From: Siphonodentalium dalli
Lineage: Eukaryota; Mollusca; Scaphopoda; Gadilida; Siphonodentaliidae
Assembly: GCA_032622095.1 (NCBI GenBank)
Contig: CP136065.1
Span: 206,316,151-206,380,150, forward strand
DNA length: 64,000 nucleotides
Direction: 5' to 3'
A model generated the notes under the pieces. The model worked only from the letters and a program-made list of their open reading frames with translations, did not search any database and was not told the DNA's origin. The translations under genes were made by a program, and so were the position numbers. Of this stretch, positions 44,191 to 55,195 are shown piece by piece; positions within the stretch are counted from its first letter, which is position 1, and each line of letters starts with the position of its first letter.

Positions 44191-44990
44191 GATATAATTG
44201 GGATTCATGTGTTCATTGTATAGAGTAGATTCTGCAAGACCACCAGGTTGACTCTCGGAATACATACGGGGATGAGATCTATACATAAATTGAGTCGACT
44301 TGGTCAAATCGGGACCATCAGATCAAACAGCGAACAGATCGCAAAAAGACAGTTCTTGGGTGACAAGGGGGCACCAACAGTGTGAAAAATAACATCCAAC
44401 TTAAGCTTTGATCTGCATAAATGTAGGATTTGTCCAATTCGTACATTTGTTGAATTGTTGTGACGCAATATTCGATTAAACTCAACGGAGAAATGACAAC
44501 GACGATTATGCGACCCGTTGAGCGGTAATTTTCATTTGTAAGACGTGTCTGGGTAAGCTTAGTTCTGCATTTAAGCCAATGCATGCTACAATCAATAATT
44601 GTAGGCACCGCGCCCTCGTTGTAATGAGCAGATCGTGGATTCAATACATGTGTACATACTGATCCCCGCCAGGTCGCCACTCACCATGACATGAACTATT
44701 TTCGTCATATTCTGATTAGCGGGTTATAGGTCCTACATATAAAGATATCCTCGAACAAAATATTGACCGTTAATATAGTGTTACATTTATAAAGGTGTTT
44801 ATATGAAATTATTAGCAAAACAATCTTCGAAAGTGTGTGGGCATGGGCGTCAGAAACTGAAAACAATGAGCAACAATTAAGTCATACGCATGCATGCATG
44901 TACATCGATAATCCGACTAAAACAATGATATGGGAGGCAATCCGTTTCAGGGGATGTGTGACCAAACATCTGTTCATTTAATTTTTTTTT
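44191..44990. other. Intergenic, no feature recognised
   Basis: A 120-codon - strand ORF (44318-44680) has no recognisable domain, splice context or family resemblance, and is not called. Confidence 0.35.
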
Positions 44991-44994
44991 ATTA

Positions 44995-45526
44995 TTAAAG
45001 ATGGATTATCTCTATAAATAACAAATTTGAAATAGTTGCTTGGGTATAAAATAATAAATATGAACTGAAGACCCCTGTCCGGAAAGGCTTCTGTCAATTA
45101 ATATTGATTTTATTTCGAATATTTTATTGGGACCGTTTATTTGTCTATTTTAGAACAGACCATTCGGGTGATGCCATATAGAGATAGAGAGCATTAGGCT
45201 GTTCCTATATATGGCTATGCGCCGAGCGTAAAATGTCCCAGATTGATTTGGTTGTATTGTTTAATTCCATAGTTAGAAGCGATAATGAGTATAATTAATG
45301 TTTATTTGTGACAAAATTACACCATAAAATGTATGATCTCTGTTAACAGTAACCACTAAGGTTCGTTAGCTAAACAACCACACCTTTTTAGACCAGAAAA
45401 TATTCGAAATAAAATGAATATTAATCGATAGTAGCATTTCCGGACAGGAGTCTTCGATTCAGATCTAATATGTTATACCCCGGTAACTATACAATACATG
45501 TTTACAAAGAGATAATCCACCTTTAA
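44995..45526. mobile_element. TTAA-flanked MITE family E
   Basis: TTAA at both edges; ends AGATGGATTATCTCT and, inverted, AGGTGGATTATCTCT. A second inverted pair lies inside (GAAGACCCCTGTCCGGAAA and TTTCCGGACAGGAGTCTTC), plus TTTCGAATATTTT. A decayed relative is seen near 57290-57440. Confidence 0.8.
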
Positions 45527-46740
45527 CGTGATAAGGAATTTCACATGTATACACTATACGATTCGACACATACTTTATTTTCCTCACTGGCTCCAAGTAA
45601 AGAGTCTTAGTGTCTTATTCGCAAGCTCTCGTGACGCGGATTGACGTTCCATGATATTGTCACATCAGTCCCATGCATATGTTAGACAAAATAACAGCGT
45701 GAGACTCATATAACGTATGTTTTTTGGCGAGCAAGACTTACATTAGAAAACGACTTCTCATGAACGCAAAAATGCCATCACCACAGCACTTGCAATAAAC
45801 AAGCCCATCTGGACTTGCCCCAAGGACTTATTATCAGCCCACACAGATTGACCTTGAATGCTTTATAATTGTTCTTATATGTGTCTATATATAACTGTCG
45901 TGCCACACCCTCGGTTTCTCGGCCATGGGAGATAGCTGGTATTTTACCAGTCTGGAGTAAACTACAAACCCACATATACAAAATAGTCAGTATCAGTATG
46001 AATCTGAGTGTATGTTTACATAGACTGGTATTTTACTTAAGTCCTTTTGCACAACTCCGAGAATTGAATTTAACATGGTACGAGAACAGCCATTTTTCAC
46101 AGACATCACCTGACCGAATGCTGTAGCAGTAATTCTACCTTTCCGATATTCATGCCATAATGTGTTGTCTGCCTGTCCCCTTGTAATTTTCTCAATCAGT
46201 GCTCTCTCTTTCAATCCACACCTCTGTTCTACGAAGTCAGTGAATTTTACCTCAGCATATCCTGATTTACATCGGTATTCTTCCAAATAATCCGTGATAA
46301 ATGGTGGTTGAGGGTCCTCATCAACCACGAAAAGTTCCAAGGCCTGACTGTCGGAGCCTTTGATGAGTTTTAAAATGTCATGTCTGAGTTCGTCATATCA
46401 CACAATGGCTTAGTTGTTACTGGCGAATAGACACGTTTGATGGGGCCAGGTGAGTCATGGCTGCCGCATTTGATATCATCCAACTTCATCGGTCGTGATG
46501 CCTTTCTCGGAACATTCCACACACATGGCTCATCTGTACATACAAGTGTCGACCTATCTGTATTTCTTGCACACCAACTGGACAGACTGAACATCAGCGA
46601 AACAACATGTTTGCAATCTCCGTCATCACTGGACATGAAAGGAGAATGATCACTAATAATATTCATAATTTTAATGCTGATTAAGTTATGACATACTATA
46701 GACATATTATTAACCCTTTACCCAAACAGAACGGCCCTGT

Positions 46741-46809
46741 GCCAATGCATTCTCTTATATATGCGAGTCGACCATAGGTCGCCTCGCATATATAAGAGAA
46801 TGCATTGGC
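46741..46809. repeat. Palindrome H1 inside the intron of the SAP/YqaJ pseudogene
   Basis: The 27-bp arms, GCCAATGCATTCTCTTATAT and onward, are perfect inverts (46741-46767, 46783-46809) with a 15-nt loop. Confidence 0.88.
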
Positions 46810-46888
46810 TTAACACATTAAAAATTATAAAATTGTTAAAGAATGTAAGAAAAAATGGTAAAAAGGGTTAAAAAAAGATTTTTTTTAG

Positions 46889-46957
46889 GCCAATGCATTC
46901 TCTTATATATGCGAGGCGACCTATGGTCGACTCGCATATATAAGAGAATGCATTGGC
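46889..46957. repeat. Palindrome H2, inverted partner of H1
   Basis: Same 69-bp palindrome; its loop is the reverse complement of the H1 loop. The flanks CCCTGTGCCAATG (before H1) and CATTGGCACAGGG (after H2) are also inverted, so H1, spacer and H2 form one nested foldback of about 230 bp. Confidence 0.85.
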
Positions 46958-48195
46958 ACAGGGCATAACTGTAACTATCACAATTTGGTCAAGGAGCCGG
47001 TTCCAATGATATCCATATTTGTATGGTTCTATTGAGACAGACCAAAGATATTTTAGGCTGTTGAATCTTTATTTGGCCGGTTTTGGCCGGTTTGTTGGGT
47101 AAAGGGTTAACACAATAAAGAGCGTTTCATCCCTATTTTTTCTGAATTTGTTGAAGCATCATGCAGAACCACATCATATAGGGTGCTTCATGTAGGCCAG
47201 CATGATTTTTTTAAAATGAGAATGGTATGGGAAATTCTCTCTGCCTTACCGATGGTAATTTAATATTCCATAGTATCTATTGTCAGTGTTATCTTCTGTT
47301 CTATTGTCTTGTGTATGCCAATATTTTGTTGAATAAATTATAAAAGAAAAGTTATAAAGCTTGATGATTTTTGTTCTTCAAATTATTAATGCAATGGCTA
47401 TAGACTACCCATATACCGGTCGCGGGTCCAGATTTGTAATACATGTAATTGAACATTATTTTATTCAGTAAACAATAATAAGGAAAACCATCACGGAAAT
47501 TCATGGGTATCTAACGTTTCATAATACTGTGTCGTATTTGCATGATATAATTTATATGTACATGTACTTACGCTGGACACATGCATCCACCAGTTACTGC
47601 TGTTCCATCTTCCGACAATGCCACCCAAACATCAAACGGCTTCTCTGATAAGCTCGTTTCCCGTACACATTTTGCTTTAATCAGGCCCCGGTGGAATTTT
47701 CTAAGGTCCGAACATTTGCAGTCGCAGCTTAATCTGTCCAACCCAACTTCGTGGCACAGAACCACTTGATTGATAGTGCCCATCTGCACTCAAACGGAAT
47801 CCATGGCTAGATTTATAATCCTTTAATCTGGCATAACTCCATCCTTTTTCCAAAAGATAGGCAAATATGTCCACCGAAGAGAACTCGCATAAGGACTTTA
47901 AATCTGACGTCCATTTACTGCTTTTAACAGAATAAATATCGGGAAGCATCCATTCATGTTTGTTTGATTGACTCCCAGCTCCACACGCCGTAACTATTCT
48001 TCTTTGTTTTCCAGATATTTCTTTGTCAACATTTTGCTCGATAACGGTCTGGTCAGTTTGTTCACAAAAGAAACATAACTTCAGAAGCTTTTCCTTTGTG
48101 TAACCAGTGGTAGTGGTTCCCCTTTTCCTCAGAAATTCTCGCAATTCGACAACATTAAATCTACTAAATCTATCCATCGCATTCGAGTCTGCCAT

Positions 48196-48400
48196 ATTGA
48201 TAAAGTTGTTTACAAAGTGAACCCTACAGTGCCGGTCACGTGACGCTCATTTCCGCCTCCAACACAGAAGAGCTCGCGTTTTCTCATAACTCGGGAATCG
48301 TCTATTGCTGGCCGCATACTCGTCTTTGTCACAGTAGCATACTCGGCGTTGTCAATTGAGTGCGATGGTACCCCTCCCAAGTATTGCTATCGGGCGATCA
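48196..48400 (-). promoter_or_regulatory. Possible promoter of the SAP/YqaJ gene
   Basis: Immediately upstream of its ATG, this is a GC-richer single-copy stretch with a perfect palindrome GTCACGTGAC (E-box CACGTG, about 48236-48245) and TTTCCG blocks. Promoter role is inferred from position only. Confidence 0.35.
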
Positions 48401-48747
48401 GTCACATAACTGAGGTGCACATTAGTTATGAAAAAACACTCAAAGCCTTATTGCTATGTTAATATTTGGTTTCCACTTAATATAATTGGACATTACATAT
48501 AGATTCTCACAACACTAAAGACTAATTTCACACAGTGTTGTGTAAAATCCAAAACAACCGGTCTATTTATGTCAAGGATTATGTTTTGTTGTACTAACCA
48601 TGCATCTTTACATGTTACCGAATGGAAGATTGCCGTATATACCTAATAGAAATATAATATATGGTACATTTCTATCCGTATTTCGAGAAATATTCATTTC
48701 TTTATATGTGTTCTGGTTTTTTCCACATTAGTTTGGTCGCTGAATCG

Positions 48748-49172
48748 TTAAAGGTACTCAGTCCGATCAGAGGGTCCCCATATCATCAAGATACAACAAC
48801 AACATTTCTTCAAAATACCCTTTAGTTATAAGACTCGATTAATTGCAACAAAATAATGCTAACCACTGTCAACTATGGTATCAAATTTCCCCAAACACGT
48901 GTTAATTATCAGCATTTTTTTCAACGAAATATGGCCTATTATCACTTGTTTTTAGAGCTCTATCCATCTTCATTCGAAATTTTGACCGAGACCGTCCATT
49001 TTACGACGTATATTCTGGGCCACAAACAATTGAAATAACAAACTACAAAAATCGATATCTGATCACTCTGAGCTTTGATGGGTAGGTTCCTCGACTCGAA
49101 TCAAATATTTTTTACACCAAAAGCCAAAGAAATAGTAATTTAGGGGTGTTTAATCGGATTGAGTACCTTTAA
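48748..49172. mobile_element. TTAA-flanked MITE family A, complete copy
   Basis: TTAA + AGGTACTCAGTCCGATCAGA at the left; ATCGGATTGAGTACCT + TTAA at the right. The inside reads inverted relative to the copy at 13872 in part (GATATCTGATCACTCTGAGC). Confidence 0.85.
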
Positions 49173-49254
49173 AATGCCGTTGCACCGTAGTTGTCAAGCC
49201 ACCGAATCGAGAAATTGGTCGCTGAATCGTCAAAACAACTGTGCCGTGAGATAT

Positions 49255-49731
49255 TTAAAGGTACTCAACCCGTAAAGAGGGTCCCCATCTCAACAGATTC
49301 CAACAACAACAATCCGATCAGAGGGTCCTATATTACGATTTCTTTGGCTTTGGGGGTAAAAAATATTTGATTCGAGTCGAGGAACCCATCAAACAAAGCT
49401 CAGAGTTATTAGATATTGATTTTTCAAATTTGTTATGTTCTCGAGATGAGTACCAATAACTGCCGTAATCTGCTCTGGGTGTGTACTCCATATCTATTCA
49501 AACAGACAAGGATGAATAACTCTAAAATCAAGTGGTAATTTTAACGCAATTTTGACTGAGTTCTGGGCCAGATAGTATTCCCGATAATGAAAAATAATAG
49601 ATTTCTAAAATCGATATCTAACAAATCTGAGCTTTGATGGGTGACTTCCTCGACTCGAATCAAATATTTTTGACCCCCGAAGCCATTGAAATAGTAATTG
49701 AGAGGAGTTTTATCGGGTTGAGTACCTTTAA
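49255..49731. mobile_element. TTAA-flanked MITE family A, complete copy adjoining B
   Basis: Left TTAA + AGGTACTCAACCCG, right GGTTGAGTACCT + TTAA. The right TTAA (49728-49731) is at the same time the left TTAA of the family B element that follows. Confidence 0.87.
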
Positions 49732-50327
49732 AGGGGTACTGTACCCAAGATGTTGTTGTTGGTTTCTATAATCCCCGAGTCGGAGAATAATGTAACAACT
49801 TTTCAATTTTTTGAAAGTTTGTTGAGTACGAAGTATTGTTACGGATGGCAAATTTACCGGAATGCAAAAATACAAATTGTCGTTGTCGAGTAATTTTTGT
49901 AAAGTTTTCAACCAAATGAATCAAATAAACATTATATTATATGGTTAGTAGTCCCATATACTCATTTAAGTTAGTGTACCGTCACTAGTCAATGAATGGC
50001 TTGGGTTTTCTCCCCGTATAAGCATAATGTTTCAAACGATCGTGTGTGCAATTGTTTTCCTAATCCGGTATCCCTCAATTATAATTTGATTACGTTTTGT
50101 ACACGGAAATTCGAATTTTAAGAGACGCCATTTTATGGCTGGAGCCATAAAATCAATTTATATTAAATTATTAACTTTTAAATTATTAAATTTTAAGATA
50201 GCCTATTAACCTGAGCGTTTACAGAATACATCTTCGACTCAAATTACTTATATTTCTATATAGTATCGATAATAGATCGTTGTTATCACCGGGAATTTAT
50301 TGAAAATGGCGTACAGTACCCCTTTAA
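49728..50327. mobile_element. TTAA-flanked MITE family B, copy 1
   Basis: Ends AGGGGTACTGTACCC and GGCGTACAGTACCCCT, TTAA on both sides, 600 bp. Internal phrases are ATTTTGTGATTC-free AT-rich DNA and GGAGCCATAAAAT. It is the inverse of the copy at 54436. Confidence 0.88.
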
Positions 50328-50483
50328 GAATTGTGTAATTAGCACTAATGCATTTTACTTGACGGAGTGCTCATCTCGCCTGATTGCTCATATTGTGTTA
50401 GGTTTATCCGGGAGAAAGGGCAGACCAGGATATAATCTATTAACTGTACTGTGTTTAAGTCAATTCGTCAGGGCCGTGTGACA

Positions 50484-50506
50484 TATATATATATATATAT
50501 ACCATT
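50484..50506. repeat. (TA)n microsatellite
   Basis: About ten TA dinucleotides directly upstream of a candidate first exon at 50646. Confidence 0.8.
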
Positions 50507-50645
50507 CACTGCGCTTTACCACGCGTGACTGTCTATATATACACACTGTCAACATCCAATTTATAATAGGAAGTATTTTACTGGTGTCTAAAATAACAAC
50601 GCCGATGTTGACATTCTCTCGTCATATGACAGATATATAGCACCA

Positions 50646-50708
50646 ATGGAAGGTCTGAAGAGAAATATTTTCACAGTTTTGGCTCTTGGAACGCCGTCCC
50701 TGGTTTCG
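50646..50708 (+). CDS. Candidate first coding exon of an unidentified gene
   Basis: ATG at 50646 opens 21 codons, MEGLKRNIFTVLALG then TPSLVS, ending at a perfect donor GTAAGT (50709). The mildly hydrophobic stretch would suit a secretion signal. The same bases can be read on the - strand as a possible last exon: acceptor CTCTTCAG, then 23 codons to a stop near 50578, in phase with the exon at 51920. Only one reading can be right, and neither is proven. Confidence 0.25.
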
Positions 50709-50768
50709 GTAAGTCTATGAGGGCGATATCCTATTTGATATTGGACCAACCGAGGTATTTTGGGACCT

Positions 50769-50945
50769 TTAAAGGTACTCAATCCGAACAGAGGGACCCC
50801 ATCTCAACAGATTCCAACAACAACAATCCGATCAGAGGGTCCTATATTACTATTTGTTTGGCTTTGGCAGGGGTGGGGGTCGCACACAAAAATTCCATAT
50901 ATAGGGCGGGGGTGGGTGGGTCATTTGGACCCGGAAAAAAAATGT
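50769..50945. mobile_element. Left part of MITE family A joined to repeat family C
   Basis: TTAA + AGGTACTCAATCCGA through CTATTTGTTTGGCTTTGGC, then a switch to GGGGGTCGCACACAAAAATTCC and TATAGGGCGGGGG (family C). The right half of A is missing here; an A right half preceded by an inverted C repeat is at 52705-53239. Confidence 0.7.
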
Positions 50946-51913
50946 GTAAATGACCAAAAATGCAATTTTTTTCCTCCACTTAAAATCACTCAGTTTTTGT
51001 GCTCATGTAATCTGTTAATATTAACCATATGACCCACCAGGCTATTTAAAACATACTAACCAGTACTAACTACCATTTGGGGGTGTATGTATGGTGATGT
51101 ATGTCAAAATTAATGTACCAGATTTCGACGGATGAAAGATATATTATATATATAAATAAATCATATAACAAACATTAAAACACAAGAACAAACATTTATA
51201 ATATGCATATCCAAGATAGCCTTTCAATTGGATGTCAAAGTGTATATTATAGCTATATATATACACACATGTGTATCCCTTTAAGGGTTTGAACAAAATA
51301 TAAAGCTGAGTTTATATTGATGAATTCTGTGATGAATTTTTCAATTACGTTTGACAAATTTATTTACTGTTATACAATGTGTTATAACATAATTATATGC
51401 TCAGACACGATCAGTCGACAATGCTTGCATATAAGCATAATTATGAAATGATTACCATCTCCTATTCTTAATCCACATAATCCACATAATGGATATTATT
51501 TGTTATCAAGATAAACTTGATGATATAAACAAAAATAACAATTCCACCATATTCCACTGGTTTAAAACTATAAAACAAAATAACTCATACAAAAAGTTCA
51601 TACTATTTGGATAACAATATGAAAGCTTAGCCTTTTGTGATATTAATTCAACCACAGTTATTATTCACAAGTCTAAGCAGTTACGTACTGTACATATACA
51701 TGTAGTAAGGTAGTATATTTGGAGTTCCAGTAATATGGTATTGTAATTATTAGTTACTTGTTCATTATTGGTTGCTTTGATATTCAATTTAGGATAGAGC
51801 AGGATAGAGCAATGTAACTATAAAAAGTAGCTTTTGGTATTAAAGTATCAACTTATTCCAGAATATAAACATGACTAATATGAACTTTGTTCTTGAAACT
51901 AATTATAAGTCAT
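50946..51913. other. AT-rich stretch without recognised features
   Basis: No exon or clear repeat, only short TA-rich tracts (about 51140 and 51255). Confidence 0.4.
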
Positions 51914-51919
51914 ACTAAC

Positions 51920-52118
51920 CTGGATCAAACTGCACAGGTAATCTATGCACTCTCTTCATGCGAACTTTCTCAGAGTTACATATCTTAACTGGACAGTCTG
52001 ATCCGGGATGCTTGTTCTTATAATTCCATGTGATACGTCCAGTAAACCACATTGCACAGGGGGCACCTACATGCATACGGACGGTTTGTACAAGGTGACC
52101 ATGGCTTGGATATATCCG
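51920..52118 (-). CDS. Unidentified coding exon (66 codons)
   Basis: On the - strand an acceptor CCAG ends at 52119 with a T-run upstream, and a donor GTTAGT follows 51920 (phase 1). All 66 codons are open, with strongly protein-like composition: HGHLVQTVRMHVGAPCAMWF, TGRITWNYKNKHPGSDCPVK, ICNSEKVRMKRVHRLPVQFD. Three Cys and four His residues are present (APC, HPGSDC, KIC), so a metal-binding or disulfide domain is possible. I do not recognise the family. The surroundings lack other obvious exons, so this is either an internal exon of a long-intron gene or an orphan fragment. Codon use and the lack of repeats around it favour real coding DNA. Confidence 0.5.
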
Positions 52119-52139
52119 CTGGCTTTAAACTAAACTTGT

Positions 52140-52690
52140 AAAAAAAACAGGGATGGTTGACAACAACTTGAAGAAGCAAGGAATTTACAATATTTAATTA
52201 ATTCAATATTATTACATACTCTGATAATAAGTTAATAATACTACCAATTCTTCACTAATATTGGTATATGTCAAACTGCACACCAGCATGACATACATAC
52301 ATGTATTTAGACTGTGAGCTGCTGTGAGTGTGACTTTCCTTGGGTCCCATCATACCCATGTGCAGATATATATCACAGAAATAGGGGAGATGAAATTTGT
52401 TACTACGGTATTACTATTGGGCATTGGCTCTAAAACATCGTATACTATTGTTATATAAAAGAATATGGAGTTATTGAGGATATCAGGACATGTATTACCT
52501 CATAATTATTATGTTTTATGGCATTATGCCCAGTGTTTTTAAGTAGTGCATGCATCTGCATGCATTCAGCATTTCCACATTTTATACTAATAGAATTATC
52601 TCCCTTTAGAGGTGTATTAAAATGCTGGAATAGTATTAAATAATAAGAAACAGAACAATTCTTTGCTGGGCTATGATTTGGTTTATATTT
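52140..52690. other. AT-rich stretch without recognised features
   Basis: The 109-codon - strand ORF at 52451-52780 has no recognisable domain and runs into the family C repeat. Confidence 0.35.
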
Positions 52691-52704
52691 TATGTTTTTT
52701 GTAA

Positions 52705-53239
52705 GATTTTGGGGGTGGGTCCCAAAAATTGGGCGGAAAAAAAAAGAAGAAAATTGCAGGTAGAGGGGTGGTGGGTCCACGAGAGGGGCAAAAACATTTT
52801 TTTCGCCCTATATATGCAAAAAAAATCCGCGACCCCCCCCCTGGCTTTGGGGGTAATAAATATTTGATTCGAGTCGAGGAACCCATCAAACAAAGCTCAG
52901 AGTTATTAGATATTGATTTTTGAAATTTGTTATGTTCTCGAGATGAGTACTAATAATTGCCGTCAATTTCGTATCCTGCTCGAGATTTGTACACCAAAAC
53001 TCTATTCAAACAGACAAGGATGGATAACTCTAAAATCAAGTGGTAATAATAACGCAATTTTGCCTGAGATCTGGGCCAGAAAGTATTCCCGATAATGAAA
53101 AATAATAGATTTCTAAAATCGATATCTAACAAATCTGAGCTTTGATGGGTGATTTCCTCGACTCGAATAAAATATGTTTGACCCCCGAAGCCATTGAAAT
53201 AGTAATTGAGAGGAGTTTTATCGGATTGAGTACCTTTAA
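52705..53239. mobile_element. Repeat family C joined to right part of MITE family A
   Basis: Family C (GGGTGGGTCCCAAAAATTGG ... CCTATATATGC ... CGCGACCCCCCCC) to about 52844. It is followed by the family A right part (TTTGATTCGAGTCGAGGAAC) ending GGATTGAGTACCT + TTAA at 53236-53239. Confidence 0.75.
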
Positions 53240-53299
53240 TATTCGACGACACGCACCGCATGCCGAACAGGATGCGGTTATATTACGTGCATATTAACA

Positions 53300-53500
53300 T
53301 GCAAAAATTCGATGTGGATAAAATTAAGAATTCAAAAATCGAAATACGATAACTCTGAGCTTCGATGGATGGGTTATATAATTCCTCGCCTCAAATCAAA
53401 TATGTCTTACCCCCACCGCCCCCCCCCCCCCCCAGAAGCGAAGAAATATAGTAAAATGGGATTTTAAATCGGAATATCCATCTGTATATAATGTGGCCGC
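53300..53500. repeat. Decayed family A fragment with C-run
   Basis: CGATAACTCTGAGCTTCGAT and TCGCCTCAAATCAAATATG are diverged family A phrases around a C homopolymer at about 53420-53433. Confidence 0.55.
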
Positions 53501-54435
53501 TCACATATTTTTTCAAAGTGAAAGGAAGCTATAATTATTGGGGGGGGGGGGTATCAGGGGCATAGGAAAATCGAATAGGCTGGAGATGGGGAGAGCACGA
53601 GAGGGTGTCCCCTCTCGTCGATGGGGGTCTGGGGGAAATTTTTCTGAATTTAAAACCCTCAGATCTCATTTCGTTGCATCTGTGACAGCAATTACGTTAA
53701 ATAACCCATTGAGTGAAAATATGGTATTCTAGTTTTTCACCTGTTGTACAAAATAATATGGAGATAATTTTTGACTCTCATAAGCGTGTGTGTACACATG
53801 GAGCAGTCTTCCACGAAAACATGACATATATGATTATACTTACATAATTATATATTCACATTCTCAGCTTTACCAACCTAATCCATAGTAGTAGTGCATG
53901 TAACTGAAAGATGGCCTCGATAAAGCAGGCATATTCGCCATTTAAGCAGTGCCAAAGTACTAGCTGTGATGAAGCGTAGCTTACCATCGATGGTCTGGTT
54001 TCCGTATTTACTCTTCAAATAATTTCATATTGAATTCATCTTGGAAATATTGGTGTTGATTTATTTTGGAGCTTTGGACAAATTAGATACCGTTTGTGGG
54101 ATAACACAATGATTTCTGAGAGAGTACTAACAAGAAGGTTTATAAGGAGCAAAGGCCGGTGGATAGCACCATGCATACGGGGAGTTATAATTTATTACCC
54201 GATAAAATTAACCTAAATGTTTGTACTTGTATGATAACACAAACCAGTGGTATAGAGTATGTCAAACTGTGCGGGCGGAAAATGTGATTGGTTAAGTTGA
54301 ATAAATAAGAAATACAGTCTGGGACTAATATAACACCTATATTAGTCCCAGGTTTTATATACCAGAAAATAACTATATCGTGCTAATGAACTCATAATAC
54401 TGATCTTCAGATATCGACTCTCAAAAGAGGAAGTG
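53501..54435. other. Intergenic, no firm feature
   Basis: A G-run lies at about 53541. An ATG-opened 19-codon reading at about 53911 (MASIKQAYSPFKQCQSTSCD) ends near GCGTAG and might be a first exon with donor GTAGCT, but nothing else supports it. A short inverted repeat TCTGGGACTAATATAACACC ... TATTAGTCCCAGG lies at about 54318-54352. Confidence 0.35.
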
Positions 54436-55026
54436 TTAAAGGGGTACTGTACGCCATTTTCATTAAATTTCCGGTGACAAAAACGATCTAATATCGATAA
54501 TATATAGAAACATAAGTAATTTGAGTCGAAGATGTATTCTGTAAACGCTCAGGTTGATAGGCTATCTTAAAATTTAATAATTTAAAAGTTAATAATTTGA
54601 TATAAATTGAATTTATGACTGGAGCCATAAAATGGCGTCAATTAAATTACGAATTACCGTAATCAAAAATAGTAATTGAGGGATACTGGATTTTTAAACC
54701 GATCGCACACACGATTGCTTAAAATATTATGATGATACGGGGAGAACACTCAAGCCACTCACTGACTAGCGACGATACAATAACTTAAATGATTATATGG
54801 GACTAGTATGCATATAATATAACTTTTATTTGATTCATTTGGTTGAAAACTTTACAAAAATTACTCGACAACGACAATTTGTATTTTTGCATTCCGGTAA
54901 ATTTGTCATCCGTAACATGACTTCGTACTCAACAGACTTTCAAATAATGGAAAAATTGTTACCTTATTCTCCGACTCGGAGACTATAGAAACCAACAACA
55001 ACATGTGGCGTACAGTACCCCTTTAA
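54436..55026. mobile_element. TTAA-flanked MITE family B, copy 2
   Basis: TTAA + AGGGGTACTGTACGCCAT to TGGCGTACAGTACCCCT + TTAA, 591 bp, opposite orientation to the copy at 49728. Shared interior phrases are AATTTGAGTCGAAGATGTAT, GGAGCCATAAAATGG and CTCGACAACGACAATTTG. Confidence 0.88.
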
Positions 55027-55039
55027 CACGTTTTGAGTT

Positions 55040-55195
55040 TTGACGATGATCGATGTCGACGCTATGATGAAGATGATCGCGACGACAATGATTACATGTG
55101 GTGATGATGATGATAATGATGACTATTATTTTGAGGATGAAACTGGTGACAATGACGGTGATGATGATAATGTTGATTATGACGCCCGAGAGGCC
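55040..55195. repeat. Degenerate GAT/GAC trinucleotide repeat
   Basis: GATGATGATGATAATGATGA-type sequence. It produces an Asp-rich 95-codon ORF on the + strand that I do not regard as a gene. Confidence 0.75.

Larger units (their letters stand above)
45742..48195 (-). pseudogene. SAP + SWIM zinc finger + YqaJ-type nuclease gene, frame-broken
   Basis: Read on the - strand. Exon 1 (48195-47572) starts MADSNAMDRFSRFNVVELRE and carries a SAP-like DNA-binding motif at about residues 12-45. It ends in the first half of a SWIM finger, GGCMCPA, with donor GTAAGT. Exon 2 (46628-about 46056 or 46020) supplies the other half, DDGDCKHVVSLMF, then LIKGSDSQALELFVVDED and the YqaJ domain start EYRKGRITATAFGQVM. 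Exon 3 (45951-45742) has GRETEGVARQLY, then GASPDG, the nuclease signature. The frame breaks at about 47770, 46400 and 45820, and nothing convincing follows exon 3. YqaJ is the lambda-exonuclease-like fold. The architecture is multicopy in invertebrates; its role is unknown. Assembly indels cannot be excluded, but three breaks favour a pseudogene. Confidence 0.7.

Noticed and set aside
44318-44680. 120-codon - strand ORF as a further exon of the SAP/YqaJ gene
   Set aside because: No similarity to the missing YqaJ C-terminal part and no acceptor in a suitable phase could be identified.
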